Shown in pieces: positions 9,024 to 16,654 of a DNA stretch of 64,000 bases. Source of the DNA: Porticoccus sp965660005 (lineage in GTDB: Bacteria; Pseudomonadota; Gammaproteobacteria; Pseudomonadales; Porticoccaceae); the NCBI RefSeq assembly GCF_965660005.1, contig NZ_CBFHYF010000003.1:50377-114376 (forward strand), given 5' to 3'. The notes below the pieces were generated by a model. That model saw only the letters and a program-made list of their open reading frames with translations. It did no database searches and was not told where the DNA came from. A program made the position numbers and the translations under genes. Each line of letters starts with the position of its first letter. Positions within the stretch are counted from its first letter, which is position 1.

Positions 9024-10070
9024 TTGAGCAGATCACCCCTGAAACTGGCAGGCGAGGTCATCAATCCCGGGAAAACCCGGCTGCTGTCAATTCCCGCGGC
9101 ACGCCTGTATACCGATACGCCCATCGATTTGCCGGTGGAGGTCATCCACAGCCGCAAACCCGGACCGGTACTACTGGTTTGCGCGGCGATTCACGGGGAT
9201 GAGATTAACGGAATCGAAATTTGCCGTCGTATTGTCGGTAAGCGCTTACTACGTCGTTTGTCGGTAACTTTACTAATTGTTCCTATTGTTAATATGTTCG
9301 GTTTTATCCAACAGTCTCGTTATTTACCGGATCGGCGCGATTTAAACCGATGTTTCCCAGGTTCGCCCCGGGGACCGTTGGGAAGCCGTCTGGCCAATCT
9401 GATTCATACGGAACTACTCAGTCACTGCACACACGTTATCGACCTTCATACCGGCGCCATCCATCGCAAAAATCTTTCCCAGATTCGCGGTGATCTCGAT
9501 GACCCCGCAGCACTGGGTATGGCAGAGGCCTTTGGTGCGCCCATTTTTATGGATGCCAAAGTCAGAGATGGTTCACTGCGCGCTGCTGCCACCGAGCTGG
9601 GTATTCCGGCCATACTGTATGAAGCGGGGGAGGCACTGCGTTTTGACGAGCCCGCCATAAAGGCCGGCGTACGGGGCGTCATGTCGGTCATGCGTCATCT
9701 CGGTATGCTGCCAGCACGAACGGATCACTCCCCTCCCAAGCTGGTGCCGGTTAAGGCCAGTCGAAGCTATTGGTTGCGGGCAGAGCGCGATGGCATTGTG
9801 ATCAGTAAAATCAAGCTGGGACAGCGGGTCAAAGAGGGCCAGGTACTGGCCTATCTCGCTTCGCCATTCGGCGGCCCGGAAAAACCCCTGAAATCAGGCA
9901 GCGACGGCATTGTTATCGCAGCTTCCCAGATTCCACTGGTCAACGAGGGGGAAGCCCTGTTTCATATCGCAGAGTTCACCACCCTGGGCAAAGCCTCGGA
10001 TAGCGTCGAAGCATTTCAGGAACACTTTGATGACCAACCCGAGCAGGAAACTTTTACACGACCACTTTGA
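9024..10070 (+). CDS. Succinylglutamate desuccinylase/aspartoacylase family metallopeptidase
   Basis: 348 residues. It is a zinc carboxypeptidase-fold amidohydrolase. The ligands are His57 and Glu60 in HGDEINGIE and His142 in DLHTGA; the DLNRCFPG motif (106-113) and probable general base Glu200 (YEAG) are present. A barrel-like C-terminal domain follows. TTG at 9024 was chosen because AAGGA lies 8 bases upstream, directly after the rimK stop; an ATG at 8970 inside rimK would be the alternative. The family removes acyl or amino acid groups from amide bonds. Linkage to rimBK suggests a role around poly-glutamate, but the substrate is unknown. Confidence 0.85.
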   Translation: MSRSPLKLAGEVINPGKTRLLSIPAARLYTDTPIDLPVEVIHSRKPGPVLLVCAAIHGDEINGIEICRRIVGKRLLRRLSVTLLIVPIVNMFGFIQQSRYLPDRRDLNRCFPGSPRGPLGSRLANLIHTELLSHCTHVIDLHTGAIHRKNLSQIRGDLDDPAALGMAEAFGAPIFMDAKVRDGSLRAAATELGIPAILYEAGEALRFDEPAIKAGVRGVMSVMRHLGMLPARTDHSPPKLVPVKASRSYWLRAERDGIVISKIKLGQRVKEGQVLAYLASPFGGPEKPLKSGSDGIVIAASQIPLVNEGEALFHIAEFTTLGKASDSVEAFQEHFDDQPEQETFTRPL

Positions 10071-10091
10071 TCTTTCTCTGTCAAACAACCG

Positions 10092-11186
10092 CTATTTAAG
10101 CTCTCGGGCCCGATAATACGCCTCTTCCGAGATTTTGTGATAGTTCATAACACCGGCTTTGAATGCCTGCTGGGATTCGTAAACCCGTTTGAATTGTGGG
10201 TCCCTGCTGGCTATTCCCTCCAACACCTGATCGGTGACCCGATTCAGTTCCGCCAGCACCTCGTCCGGTAGCGGCCGCACCTCTACACCGTGAGTTTCCA
10301 CCAGTTCCTTTAGCGCACCATTGTTGCGGGCTGTGTAATCGTCCAGCATATCCTGGTTAATCGCTCTCGCTGCACCCTCGACTATGGCCTGCAAATCGTC
10401 TGGCAGTGATGCAAAGGCCTGTTTGTTAACCATCAACTCCAGTGTCGGACCCGGTTCGTGCCAACCGGGGTAATAGTAATACTTGGCTACCTGATGAAAA
10501 CCAAAGGCCAGATCGTTGTAGGGACCAACCCACTCGGTGGCATCAATAACACCCGTTTGCATCGAGGTATAGAGCTCTCCCCCGGGAATATTGACTGCCT
10601 CAACACCCATACGGCTGATTACCTCTCCACCCAAACCCGGGATCCGCATTTTCAGTCCCTTGAGATCTTCCAGAGAGTTGATTTCACGATTAAACCAGCC
10701 GGCCATCTGTACACCGGTATTCCCCGCTGCCAGAGGTAACAGATTGAAGGGTTCATAAAGTTCGCGCCACAACGCCATGCCGCCGCCGTATTGCAACCAG
10801 CCATTCATTTCCTGGGCATTGAGACCAAACGGAATGGTCGTAAAAAGTGCGCTAGACGGCGATTTTCCCTTCCAGTAATAGGAGGCCCCATGTCCCATTT
10901 CAGCGGCCCCCTGTGAGACCGCATCAAACACCTCCATAGCCGGCACAAGCTGGCCTGCCCCGTAGACTTTTACTGTCAGCCGGCCCCCACTCATCCGCTC
11001 CACCAGGACAGCAAAGTTTTCAGCGGCCATACCCAGTCCGGGAAAGTTTTTTGGCCAGGTAGTGACCATTTTCCACTGGTAGGTTTTCTGGGTGGCTTGT
11101 TGCTGGCCAGGAGAAGCCATGTCACTGTCGCCACCACAACCCACCAGGGTCAATAACAACATGGTCAACAAAATAGGCGTTTTCAT
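10092..11186 (-). CDS. TRAP transporter solute-binding lipoprotein (DctP/TakP type)
   Basis: 364 residues. The N-terminus is a lipoprotein signal with lipobox LVGC (Cys17), so the receptor is tethered to a membrane. The mature part is a DctP-type domain: WKMVTTWPKNFPGLG, GQLVPAMEVFDAV, MRIPGLGGEVISRMG and EWVGPYNDLAFGFHQVAKYYYYPGWHEPG, resembling the TakP/chloroaromatic-type subgroup that binds 2-oxo acids and related carboxylates. ATG 11186 places the signal peptide at the start; a frame opening at 11246 would bury it. No membrane subunits are adjacent. The likely partners are the dctQ and dctM genes at 47480-49407. Confidence 0.88.
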   Translation of the reverse strand: MKTPILLTMLLLTLVGCGGDSDMASPGQQQATQKTYQWKMVTTWPKNFPGLGMAAENFAVLVERMSGGRLTVKVYGAGQLVPAMEVFDAVSQGAAEMGHGASYYWKGKSPSSALFTTIPFGLNAQEMNGWLQYGGGMALWRELYEPFNLLPLAAGNTGVQMAGWFNREINSLEDLKGLKMRIPGLGGEVISRMGVEAVNIPGGELYTSMQTGVIDATEWVGPYNDLAFGFHQVAKYYYYPGWHEPGPTLELMVNKQAFASLPDDLQAIVEGAARAINQDMLDDYTARNNGALKELVETHGVEVRPLPDEVLAELNRVTDQVLEGIASRDPQFKRVYESQQAFKAGVMNYHKISEEAYYRARELK

Positions 11187-11203
11187 AGTCTTTTCCTCGA
11201 TGA

Positions 11204-13372
11204 TTAACCCATTGGACTGAGTTTGGCATAGGCCAAAACCAGCCATTTGGTCCCTTCTTTATCAAAATTTACCTGTACCCGGGCATGGGCACCATTACCC
11301 TCAAAATTTAAAACGACGCCTTCACCGAAAATAGGGTGCAAAACCCGCTGCCCGAGAGAAAGACTGGTGTTCTCTCCGCTATCGCTGAGGTTCATCGCCG
11401 GTTGTCGGGCATAACTGGCAGGTCGTTTGATCTGAGCTCGCAACCGGACCTCTTCCACCAGATTGGCTGGAATATCACGGACAAACCGGGATACGCGGTT
11501 ATAATTTTCGGTGCCATACTGCTGACGGGATTCGGCAAAGGTGAGGTAAAGCTTCTGCATCGCCCGGGTAATCCCCACATAGGCCAGTCGCCGCTCCTCC
11601 TCAAGTCGTCCGGGATCCTCTGCGGACATCCGGTGGGGAAACAGGTTTTCCTCCATACCCGCCAGAAAAACCAGCGGAAACTCAAGCCCCTTGGCCGAGT
11701 GCAATGTCATCAGCTGTACCGCATCCTCACCCACATCCGCCTGCCGATCTCCAGCATCCAGGGCCGCCTGATCGAGAAATTGCGACAGTGGTGGCAGGTC
11801 TTTGTCTTCTGGCTCAAAGGATCGGCTGGCGATCACCAGTTCCTGCAGGTTTTCCACTCGTGATTCACCCCGGTCTCCTTTTTCCCGGCGATGAAAATCG
11901 ATTAATCCACTGCCCTCGATAATATGATCCACCCGTTCATGTAGCGGGAAATCTGTAGTCTCTTGGTCGAGCCTCCCGATTAGGGTCAGGAAGCCCTCCA
12001 GCGCATTACTGGCCCGACCAGAAAATTGACCCGCAGCAATGGCATGCTCCGCTGTTCGCCAGAGCGACATCCCTTCATCACGGGCCAGCTCACGCAGCTC
12101 CTGAATTGTTTTATCACCGATCCCCCGGGTCGGAGTATTGACCACCCGCTCAAATGCTGCATCGTCGTGACGGTTGACCAGCAATCTCAAGTAGGCGAGG
12201 GCATTGCGGATTTCCTGACGTTCATAAAATTTTTGCCCCCCATAAATGCGGTAGGGAATTGCAGCGCGCAACAGGGCGTCTTCAAGCACCCGGGACTGTG
12301 CATTGGAACGATAGAGAATGGCCGATTCCTCGCGCAGATTACCCTGATTGACCCAGTCTCTCAGACGCTCGGCAATAAAACGGGCTTCATCCTGCTCATT
12401 GAAGGCCGCATAAAGTGAAATAGCTTCACCTTCGTTATCGTCCGTCCAGAGGTTTTTTCCCAGGCGATTGGAATTGCGTGAAATCACGGCATTGGCTGCT
12501 TCAAGAATATTTTTACTGGAGCGATAATTCTGTTCCAGTCGCACCATCCGGGTGGCCGGATAATCACGGGGGAAGTTGAGAATGTTTTCCACCTTGGCAC
12601 CACGCCAGCCATAAATGGACTGATCGTCGTCACCCACTGCCGTTACCGGCAGCTGATCACCTGCCAGCACTCGCAACCAGGCATATTGAATCGCATTGGT
12701 GTCCTGAAATTCATCTGCCAGCAAATGCCGGAAACGATGCTGATAGTGTTGCAGGAGTTCTGGATTTTTCAGCCAGAGCTCATGGGCGCGAAGCAGTAAT
12801 TCGCCGAAATCCACTATTCCGCCGCGCTCACAGGCTTCCTCATAAGCAGCATAAACCTGTTGCATGGTTCGCTGATAGGGGTCATGGGCCGGTTGCAAAT
12901 CGCGGCAGCGCAGTCCCTCGTCTTTCTGGTTATTGATAAACGACTGGGCCTGCCGCTGGGGCCAGCGGCTATCATCAATGCCCAAGCTCTGATACAGGCG
13001 TTTGACCAGTCGAAGCTGGTCGTCACTGTCGAGTATCTGAAAATTTTCCGGAAGACCCGCATCCTGCCAATGCATTTTGAGTAGCCGATGAGCTAATCCG
13101 TGAAAAGTGCCCACCCACATTCCCTGAGCGGAGAAACCCAACAGGTCTTCAATGCGACCCCGCATTTCCCTTGCCGCCTTGTTGGTAAAGGTGACCGCCA
13201 GGATCGAATAGGGCGAAACCTGTTCCACCTGTATCAACCAGGCAATTCGATGAACAAGAACGCGGGTCTTGCCACTGCCTGCACCTGCGAGCACCAGAAG
13301 ATGGCTGGCATTGCTGGAAACGGCTTCACGTTGGGCGGTATTCAGGGGATCGAGTATTGTTGTGACATCCAT
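11204..13372 (-). CDS. uvrD: DNA helicase II UvrD
   Basis: 722 residues, against 720 in E. coli. It is a superfamily 1A 3'-5' helicase for mismatch and nucleotide excision repair. Visible motifs: Walker A AGAGSGKTR (29-37), DDDQSIYGWRGA (Walker B region), QNYRSSKNIL, LMTLHSAKGLEF (motif V) and RRLAYVGITRA (motif VI). The C-terminus KWLVLAYAKLSPM is the UvrD Tudor-like tail that separates it from Rep. ATG 13372 gives the family N-terminus MDV..LD.LN..Q. It lies 17 bases upstream of the TRAP receptor gene on the same strand and divergent from hexR. Confidence 0.95.
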   Translation of the reverse strand: MDVTTILDPLNTAQREAVSSNASHLLVLAGAGSGKTRVLVHRIAWLIQVEQVSPYSILAVTFTNKAAREMRGRIEDLLGFSAQGMWVGTFHGLAHRLLKMHWQDAGLPENFQILDSDDQLRLVKRLYQSLGIDDSRWPQRQAQSFINNQKDEGLRCRDLQPAHDPYQRTMQQVYAAYEEACERGGIVDFGELLLRAHELWLKNPELLQHYQHRFRHLLADEFQDTNAIQYAWLRVLAGDQLPVTAVGDDDQSIYGWRGAKVENILNFPRDYPATRMVRLEQNYRSSKNILEAANAVISRNSNRLGKNLWTDDNEGEAISLYAAFNEQDEARFIAERLRDWVNQGNLREESAILYRSNAQSRVLEDALLRAAIPYRIYGGQKFYERQEIRNALAYLRLLVNRHDDAAFERVVNTPTRGIGDKTIQELRELARDEGMSLWRTAEHAIAAGQFSGRASNALEGFLTLIGRLDQETTDFPLHERVDHIIEGSGLIDFHRREKGDRGESRVENLQELVIASRSFEPEDKDLPPLSQFLDQAALDAGDRQADVGEDAVQLMTLHSAKGLEFPLVFLAGMEENLFPHRMSAEDPGRLEEERRLAYVGITRAMQKLYLTFAESRQQYGTENYNRVSRFVRDIPANLVEEVRLRAQIKRPASYARQPAMNLSDSGENTSLSLGQRVLHPIFGEGVVLNFEGNGAHARVQVNFDKEGTKWLVLAYAKLSPMG

Positions 13373-13457
13373 GGCGGTAAATTCTATCAGAACACTGATG
13401 CCGGTGGGCGATCCTTGCGTACGGCAATAGACTTTCACTACAAGAATGCCATTTTTC

Positions 13458-13472
13458 TGTAAATTATTTACA
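13458..13472. promoter_or_regulatory. Probable HexR operator upstream of hexR
   Basis: The perfect 15-bp palindrome TGTAAATTATTTACA lies 28 bases before the hexR start. It fits the TGTAA-N5-TTACA shape of known HexR operators in gammaproteobacteria. Its position suggests autoregulation, and it may also affect divergent uvrD. Confidence 0.55.
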
Positions 13473-13500
13473 ATAAAGCTCGTATTGTGGAGAGATCACC

Positions 13501-14361
13501 ATGAAACCCGCTGAACTCACCTGGGCCATCAGCAGTAGTCTGCCTAATTTACGCAAATCCGAGCGCAAGGTGGCAGAGTTTATTTTGGCCAATTTGACCG
13601 ATGTCATTCGCATGAGAATCGTGGATTTGGCAGAAAAGGCTGAAGTCAGCGAACCCACTGTGGTGCGCTTCTGTCGCGCAGTGGGTTGCAATGGTTTTCA
13701 GGATTTCAAGCTGGTGCTGGCACAGCAGCTGGCATCCAGCCCGAGCTATGGCCAGATTGCCGTCACTGACCAGGATTCTGTGGCTGAATACACATTCAAG
13801 GTGTTCGATTCCACTGTCGATACACTATTGAAAGTTCGTGATTCTCTGGATCTGAAAATGCTTGATCGGGCCGTTCAGGCAATCTGTGTGGCCAATCGGG
13901 TTGAGTTCTACGGGTTTGGTGCGTCCGCTGCTGTCGCAACCGATGCACAGCACAAATTTTTCCGCCTGCAGGTCTCTGCGGCCGCCTATGCTGACCCGCA
14001 CTTACAGAATATGTCGGCTGCCTCAATGGCACCTAGTGATATCGTCATTGCTATTTCCCAGTCGGGAAGAACGACCACGTTGATCAATGCCATGGAGCGC
14101 GTAAAGAGTAGGGGTGCCATTGTTATCGCCATCGCCCCTTCAGACTCTCCAGTAGCCAATGCAGCTACTATCCCGCTAACTATTGATGTCAAAGAGGATT
14201 TTCAAATCTATACCCCACTGTCATCACGCATTGCTCACCTCGTGTTGATTGATGTGCTGGCAATCGGTGTTGCCCAGCACAAAGGCGGTCGCCTCCAGGA
14301 ACACCTGCTGGAAATGCAACTCGGTCTGGAAGTACTCCGTGAACCACTGGAAAATCACTAA
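13501..14361 (+). CDS. hexR: HexR, RpiR-family regulator of central carbon metabolism
   Basis: 286 residues. It has an N-terminal RpiR helix-turn-helix domain (about 1-77; LRKSERKVAEFIL, then EVSEPTVVRFCRAVGCNGFQDFKL) and a C-terminal SIS phosphosugar-binding domain (about 120-255; FYGFGASAAVATDAQHKFFR, VIAISQSGRTTTLI). The pattern matches HexR rather than other RpiR proteins. HexR represses or activates glycolytic and Entner-Doudoroff genes and is released by 2-keto-3-deoxy-6-phosphogluconate. No ED genes are in this window; its neighbour glmS uses fructose-6-phosphate. The ATG follows a GGAGAGATCACC leader. Confidence 0.88.
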   Translation: MKPAELTWAISSSLPNLRKSERKVAEFILANLTDVIRMRIVDLAEKAEVSEPTVVRFCRAVGCNGFQDFKLVLAQQLASSPSYGQIAVTDQDSVAEYTFKVFDSTVDTLLKVRDSLDLKMLDRAVQAICVANRVEFYGFGASAAVATDAQHKFFRLQVSAAAYADPHLQNMSAASMAPSDIVIAISQSGRTTTLINAMERVKSRGAIVIAIAPSDSPVANAATIPLTIDVKEDFQIYTPLSSRIAHLVLIDVLAIGVAQHKGGRLQEHLLEMQLGLEVLREPLENH

Positions 14362-14384
14362 AGCCCACTCCACCAAAATCGGGC

Positions 14385-14411
14385 AAAAAAAACCCCATTA
14401 AGAAATGGGGT
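14385..14411 (-). terminator. Strong minus-strand terminator facing hexR
   Basis: An 8-bp stem (ACCCCATT, 14392-14399, with AATGGGGT, 14404-14411) is followed on the minus strand by eight T's (complement of 14385-14392). There is no T-run in the plus direction, so it serves leftward transcription. The only leftward source nearby is the promoter at 14578-14607 or read-through from glmS. Confidence 0.8.
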
Positions 14412-14571
14412 AAAGGTTCGAGCTACGAGATAAAAATTTTGGCACCCAACTTTCGTCGGTTGCGCTTTCCCCCGTCCCTTTCGTAAAAACACGTTTCTCA
14501 CTATCAGAGGGCTGGTTGCTCAGGAGGAACAGTTGCGTATTATTTAACTTTAAATTGGATGGGAATCAACT
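14385..14571 (-). ncRNA. Candidate small RNA, about 187 nt, unknown family
   Basis: This is inferred from a promoter and a terminator bracketing a stretch with no open frame. The expected transcript starts near 14571 and ends at the T-run at 14385. It contains possible internal stems: CCCU pairing with AGGG around a CGU-GUUUUU-ACG hairpin, and GCAAC with GUUG. I do not recognise it as 6S, 4.5S, tmRNA, RNase P, RsmY/Z or a riboswitch. It could alternatively be glmS 3'UTR-derived. Confidence 0.45.
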
Positions 14572-14577
14572 TTTATT

Positions 14578-14607
14578 ATTATACTATCATCATAACATGA
14601 TGATCAA
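14578..14607 (-). promoter_or_regulatory. Sigma-70 type promoter for the candidate small RNA
   Basis: On the minus strand TTGATC (14602-14607) and TATAAT (14578-14583) are separated by 18 bases. The -10 is a perfect consensus and there is no minus-strand coding frame downstream of it before the terminator. Confidence 0.5.
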
Positions 14608-14750
14608 TTACTAATTTTATCGTGGTTGTCTGCTGTCTATGCCTTCACACCCGATTATTCGCCCCAAGCGGCATGACCTTTGCGCAGTTCAGGCGTCCTG
14701 AATTTCGCGCACAGGGAACAGCCACAATTATCGGTTGTTACCGGATATTC

Positions 14751-14800
14751 AATAAAAGCGAGAGGGACTCTCAGGCGAATGGCCTTGGAATCAGGCCATT
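14751..14800 (-). terminator. glmS 3' flank: two hairpins, probable terminator and attTn7 position
   Basis: Just past the glmS stop lie a perfect 7-bp stem, AATGGCC/GGCCATT (14778-14784 with 14794-14800), and a second hairpin, GAGAG-TCC-CTCTC (14760-14772), followed by CTTTTATT on the minus strand. The second is the probable glmS terminator. Tn7 elements insert about 25 bp after the glmS stop, which is near 14785 here. No Tn7 ends or genes are present. Confidence 0.5.
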
Positions 14801-14809
14801 TGATGACGC

Positions 14810-16639
14810 TTATTCCACGGTGACGGACTTCGCCAGGTTGCGTGGCTGGTCTACATCGGTCCCCTTCAATACAGCCACATGATAGGAGAGTAATTGCAGC
14901 GGTAACGTATAAATGATGGCTTCAAGGCTCTTCGGGACATGGGGAAGGTTGATCACCGTCAGATCCGTTTCATTCTCAAAGCCGGCATTCAGGTCGGCAA
15001 AGACAAACAGTTGACCACCCCGGGCTTTTACCTCATGTAGATTTGACTTCAATTTCTCCAGTAACTCGTTGTTGGGTGCCACAGCCACCACCGGCATGTC
15101 CTTGTCGACCAGCGCCAGGGGGCCGTGTTTGAGTTCACCTGAAGGGTAGGCTTCAGCGTGAATATAAGAGATCTCCTTGAGCTTGAGCGCTCCCTCAAGT
15201 GCAACCGGGTACTGCACACCTCGACCGAGAAAAAGCGCATGTTGTTTATCGGCAAAACATTCAAAGGTTTTTTCAATCTGTTCATTCAGTAAAAGCGTAT
15301 CCCGACAGAGTTGGGGCAATTGACGAAGGGCCTCCACCAGCAATCGCTCTGTTTCTTCAGTCAGGCCATGGCTTTTACCAATACCGATGCAGAGTAGCTG
15401 CAAGGCCACTAACTGGGTGGTGAATGCTTTTGTCGATGCGACACCGATCTCAGGCCCGGCATGGGTCATGAGGGCCATATCTGACTCTCTCACCAGTGAG
15501 CTGTTGGCTACGTTACAGATGACCAGCGTGGCAAGATAACCGGATGTTTTTGCCGAAGTCAGGGCGGCCAGGGTGTCGGCTGTTTCTCCGGATTGAGAAA
15601 TCGTGACAAACAGCGTATCGGTGGGAACAACAACTGTACGGTAACGATATTCACTTGCCACTTCTACCTGACAGGGAATACCGGCCCACTCTTCCAACCA
15701 GTAGCGGGCTACAAGCCCGGCGTGATAACTGGTGCCACAAGCGACAATATGGACGGCTTTTACCCGGGCAAATACCTCTACGGCGCGACTTCCAAATGCT
15801 TCCGGCAATACATGGGCCTGACCGATACGTCCCTGTAGTGTGGCATCAAGGACAGCTGGCTGCTCAAATATCTCTTTCATCATGTAATGTCGGTAACCAC
15901 CCTTATCGGTGACATCATCACCTCCGGGCAGCGTGTCTACATCACGCTCGACCAGGTTGCCTGTCTTGTCGAAAATCCTGTAGCTACCTTCTGCCAGTTC
16001 AACCAGATCACCCTCTTTCAGGAATACAAAGCGATCCGTTACTTGGCGCAGCGCCATTTGGTCAGAGGCAAGAAATGTTTCTTCTATACCAACACCAATT
16101 ACCAGCGGGCTACCACTACGGGTACCAATCAATGATCGGGGTTCAGAAGTACTGATCACTGCCAGCGCATAGGCGCCTTGCAATCTGGTCGTACAAATCT
16201 GCACTGCATGACGTAACGAGGCGGTGCTTTTAAGAAGATGGTTAACAAGATGGGCAACCACCTCGGTATCTGTTTCCGAAGTAAACTGGTAGCCCAAACC
16301 CGTCAGCTCTTTTTTCAATTCTGCATGGTTTTCAATAATGCCATTGTGCACAACGGCAACCCCACCGGAGGTATGTGGGTGGGCATTGATTTCGTTGGGG
16401 ACGCCGTGAGTAGCCCAGCGTGTGTGGGCAATGCCCACGCTACCCCGAGTGGGCTGCTCAACCAGTCGATCGACGAGTTGTGCCACCTTGCCTTTGTTCT
16501 TCCGTAACTGCAGCTCACCGTTTTGATCAATTACAGCCAAACCGGCGGAGTCGTAACCGCGATATTCCAGTCTTTTGAGCCCCTCGATCAGGATGCCGAT
16601 CACATTCCGTTGTGCTTGTGCCCCAACTATTCCGCACAT
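14810..16639 (-). CDS. glmS: Glucosamine-6-phosphate synthase (isomerizing)
   Basis: 609 residues. It makes glucosamine-6-P from fructose-6-P and glutamine, the entry to peptidoglycan and LPS amino sugars. The N-terminal Ntn glutaminase begins MCGIVGAQ with catalytic Cys2; two SIS domains follow (ACGTSYHAGLVARYWLE; LFLGRGVQYPVALEGALKLKEISYIHAEAYPSGELKHGP split over the second). The C-terminus, LKGTDVDQPRNLAKSVTVE, is the strongly conserved segment whose DNA is bound by TnsD of Tn7. It lies 15 bases downstream of glmU, so both steps toward UDP-GlcNAc are probably cotranscribed. Confidence 0.97.
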   Translation of the reverse strand: MCGIVGAQAQRNVIGILIEGLKRLEYRGYDSAGLAVIDQNGELQLRKNKGKVAQLVDRLVEQPTRGSVGIAHTRWATHGVPNEINAHPHTSGGVAVVHNGIIENHAELKKELTGLGYQFTSETDTEVVAHLVNHLLKSTASLRHAVQICTTRLQGAYALAVISTSEPRSLIGTRSGSPLVIGVGIEETFLASDQMALRQVTDRFVFLKEGDLVELAEGSYRIFDKTGNLVERDVDTLPGGDDVTDKGGYRHYMMKEIFEQPAVLDATLQGRIGQAHVLPEAFGSRAVEVFARVKAVHIVACGTSYHAGLVARYWLEEWAGIPCQVEVASEYRYRTVVVPTDTLFVTISQSGETADTLAALTSAKTSGYLATLVICNVANSSLVRESDMALMTHAGPEIGVASTKAFTTQLVALQLLCIGIGKSHGLTEETERLLVEALRQLPQLCRDTLLLNEQIEKTFECFADKQHALFLGRGVQYPVALEGALKLKEISYIHAEAYPSGELKHGPLALVDKDMPVVAVAPNNELLEKLKSNLHEVKARGGQLFVFADLNAGFENETDLTVINLPHVPKSLEAIIYTLPLQLLSYHVAVLKGTDVDQPRNLAKSVTVE

Positions 16640-16654
16640 AAGGTTTTCCGTTAA

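Larger units (their letters stand above)
14362..14809. other. 448-bp intergenic region between hexR and glmS
   Basis: There is no protein gene here. From right to left it holds the glmS 3' flank with two hairpins (the attTn7 position), an inverted repeat at 14682-14710 (TTCAGG-CGT-CCTGAA), a good minus-strand promoter at 14578-14607, and a candidate small RNA ending at a strong terminator at 14385-14411. Confidence 0.6.

Noticed and set aside
14405..14430. GGTTCGAGC resembling a tRNA T-arm
   Set aside because: No acceptor, D-arm or anticodon arm can be built around it on either strand.
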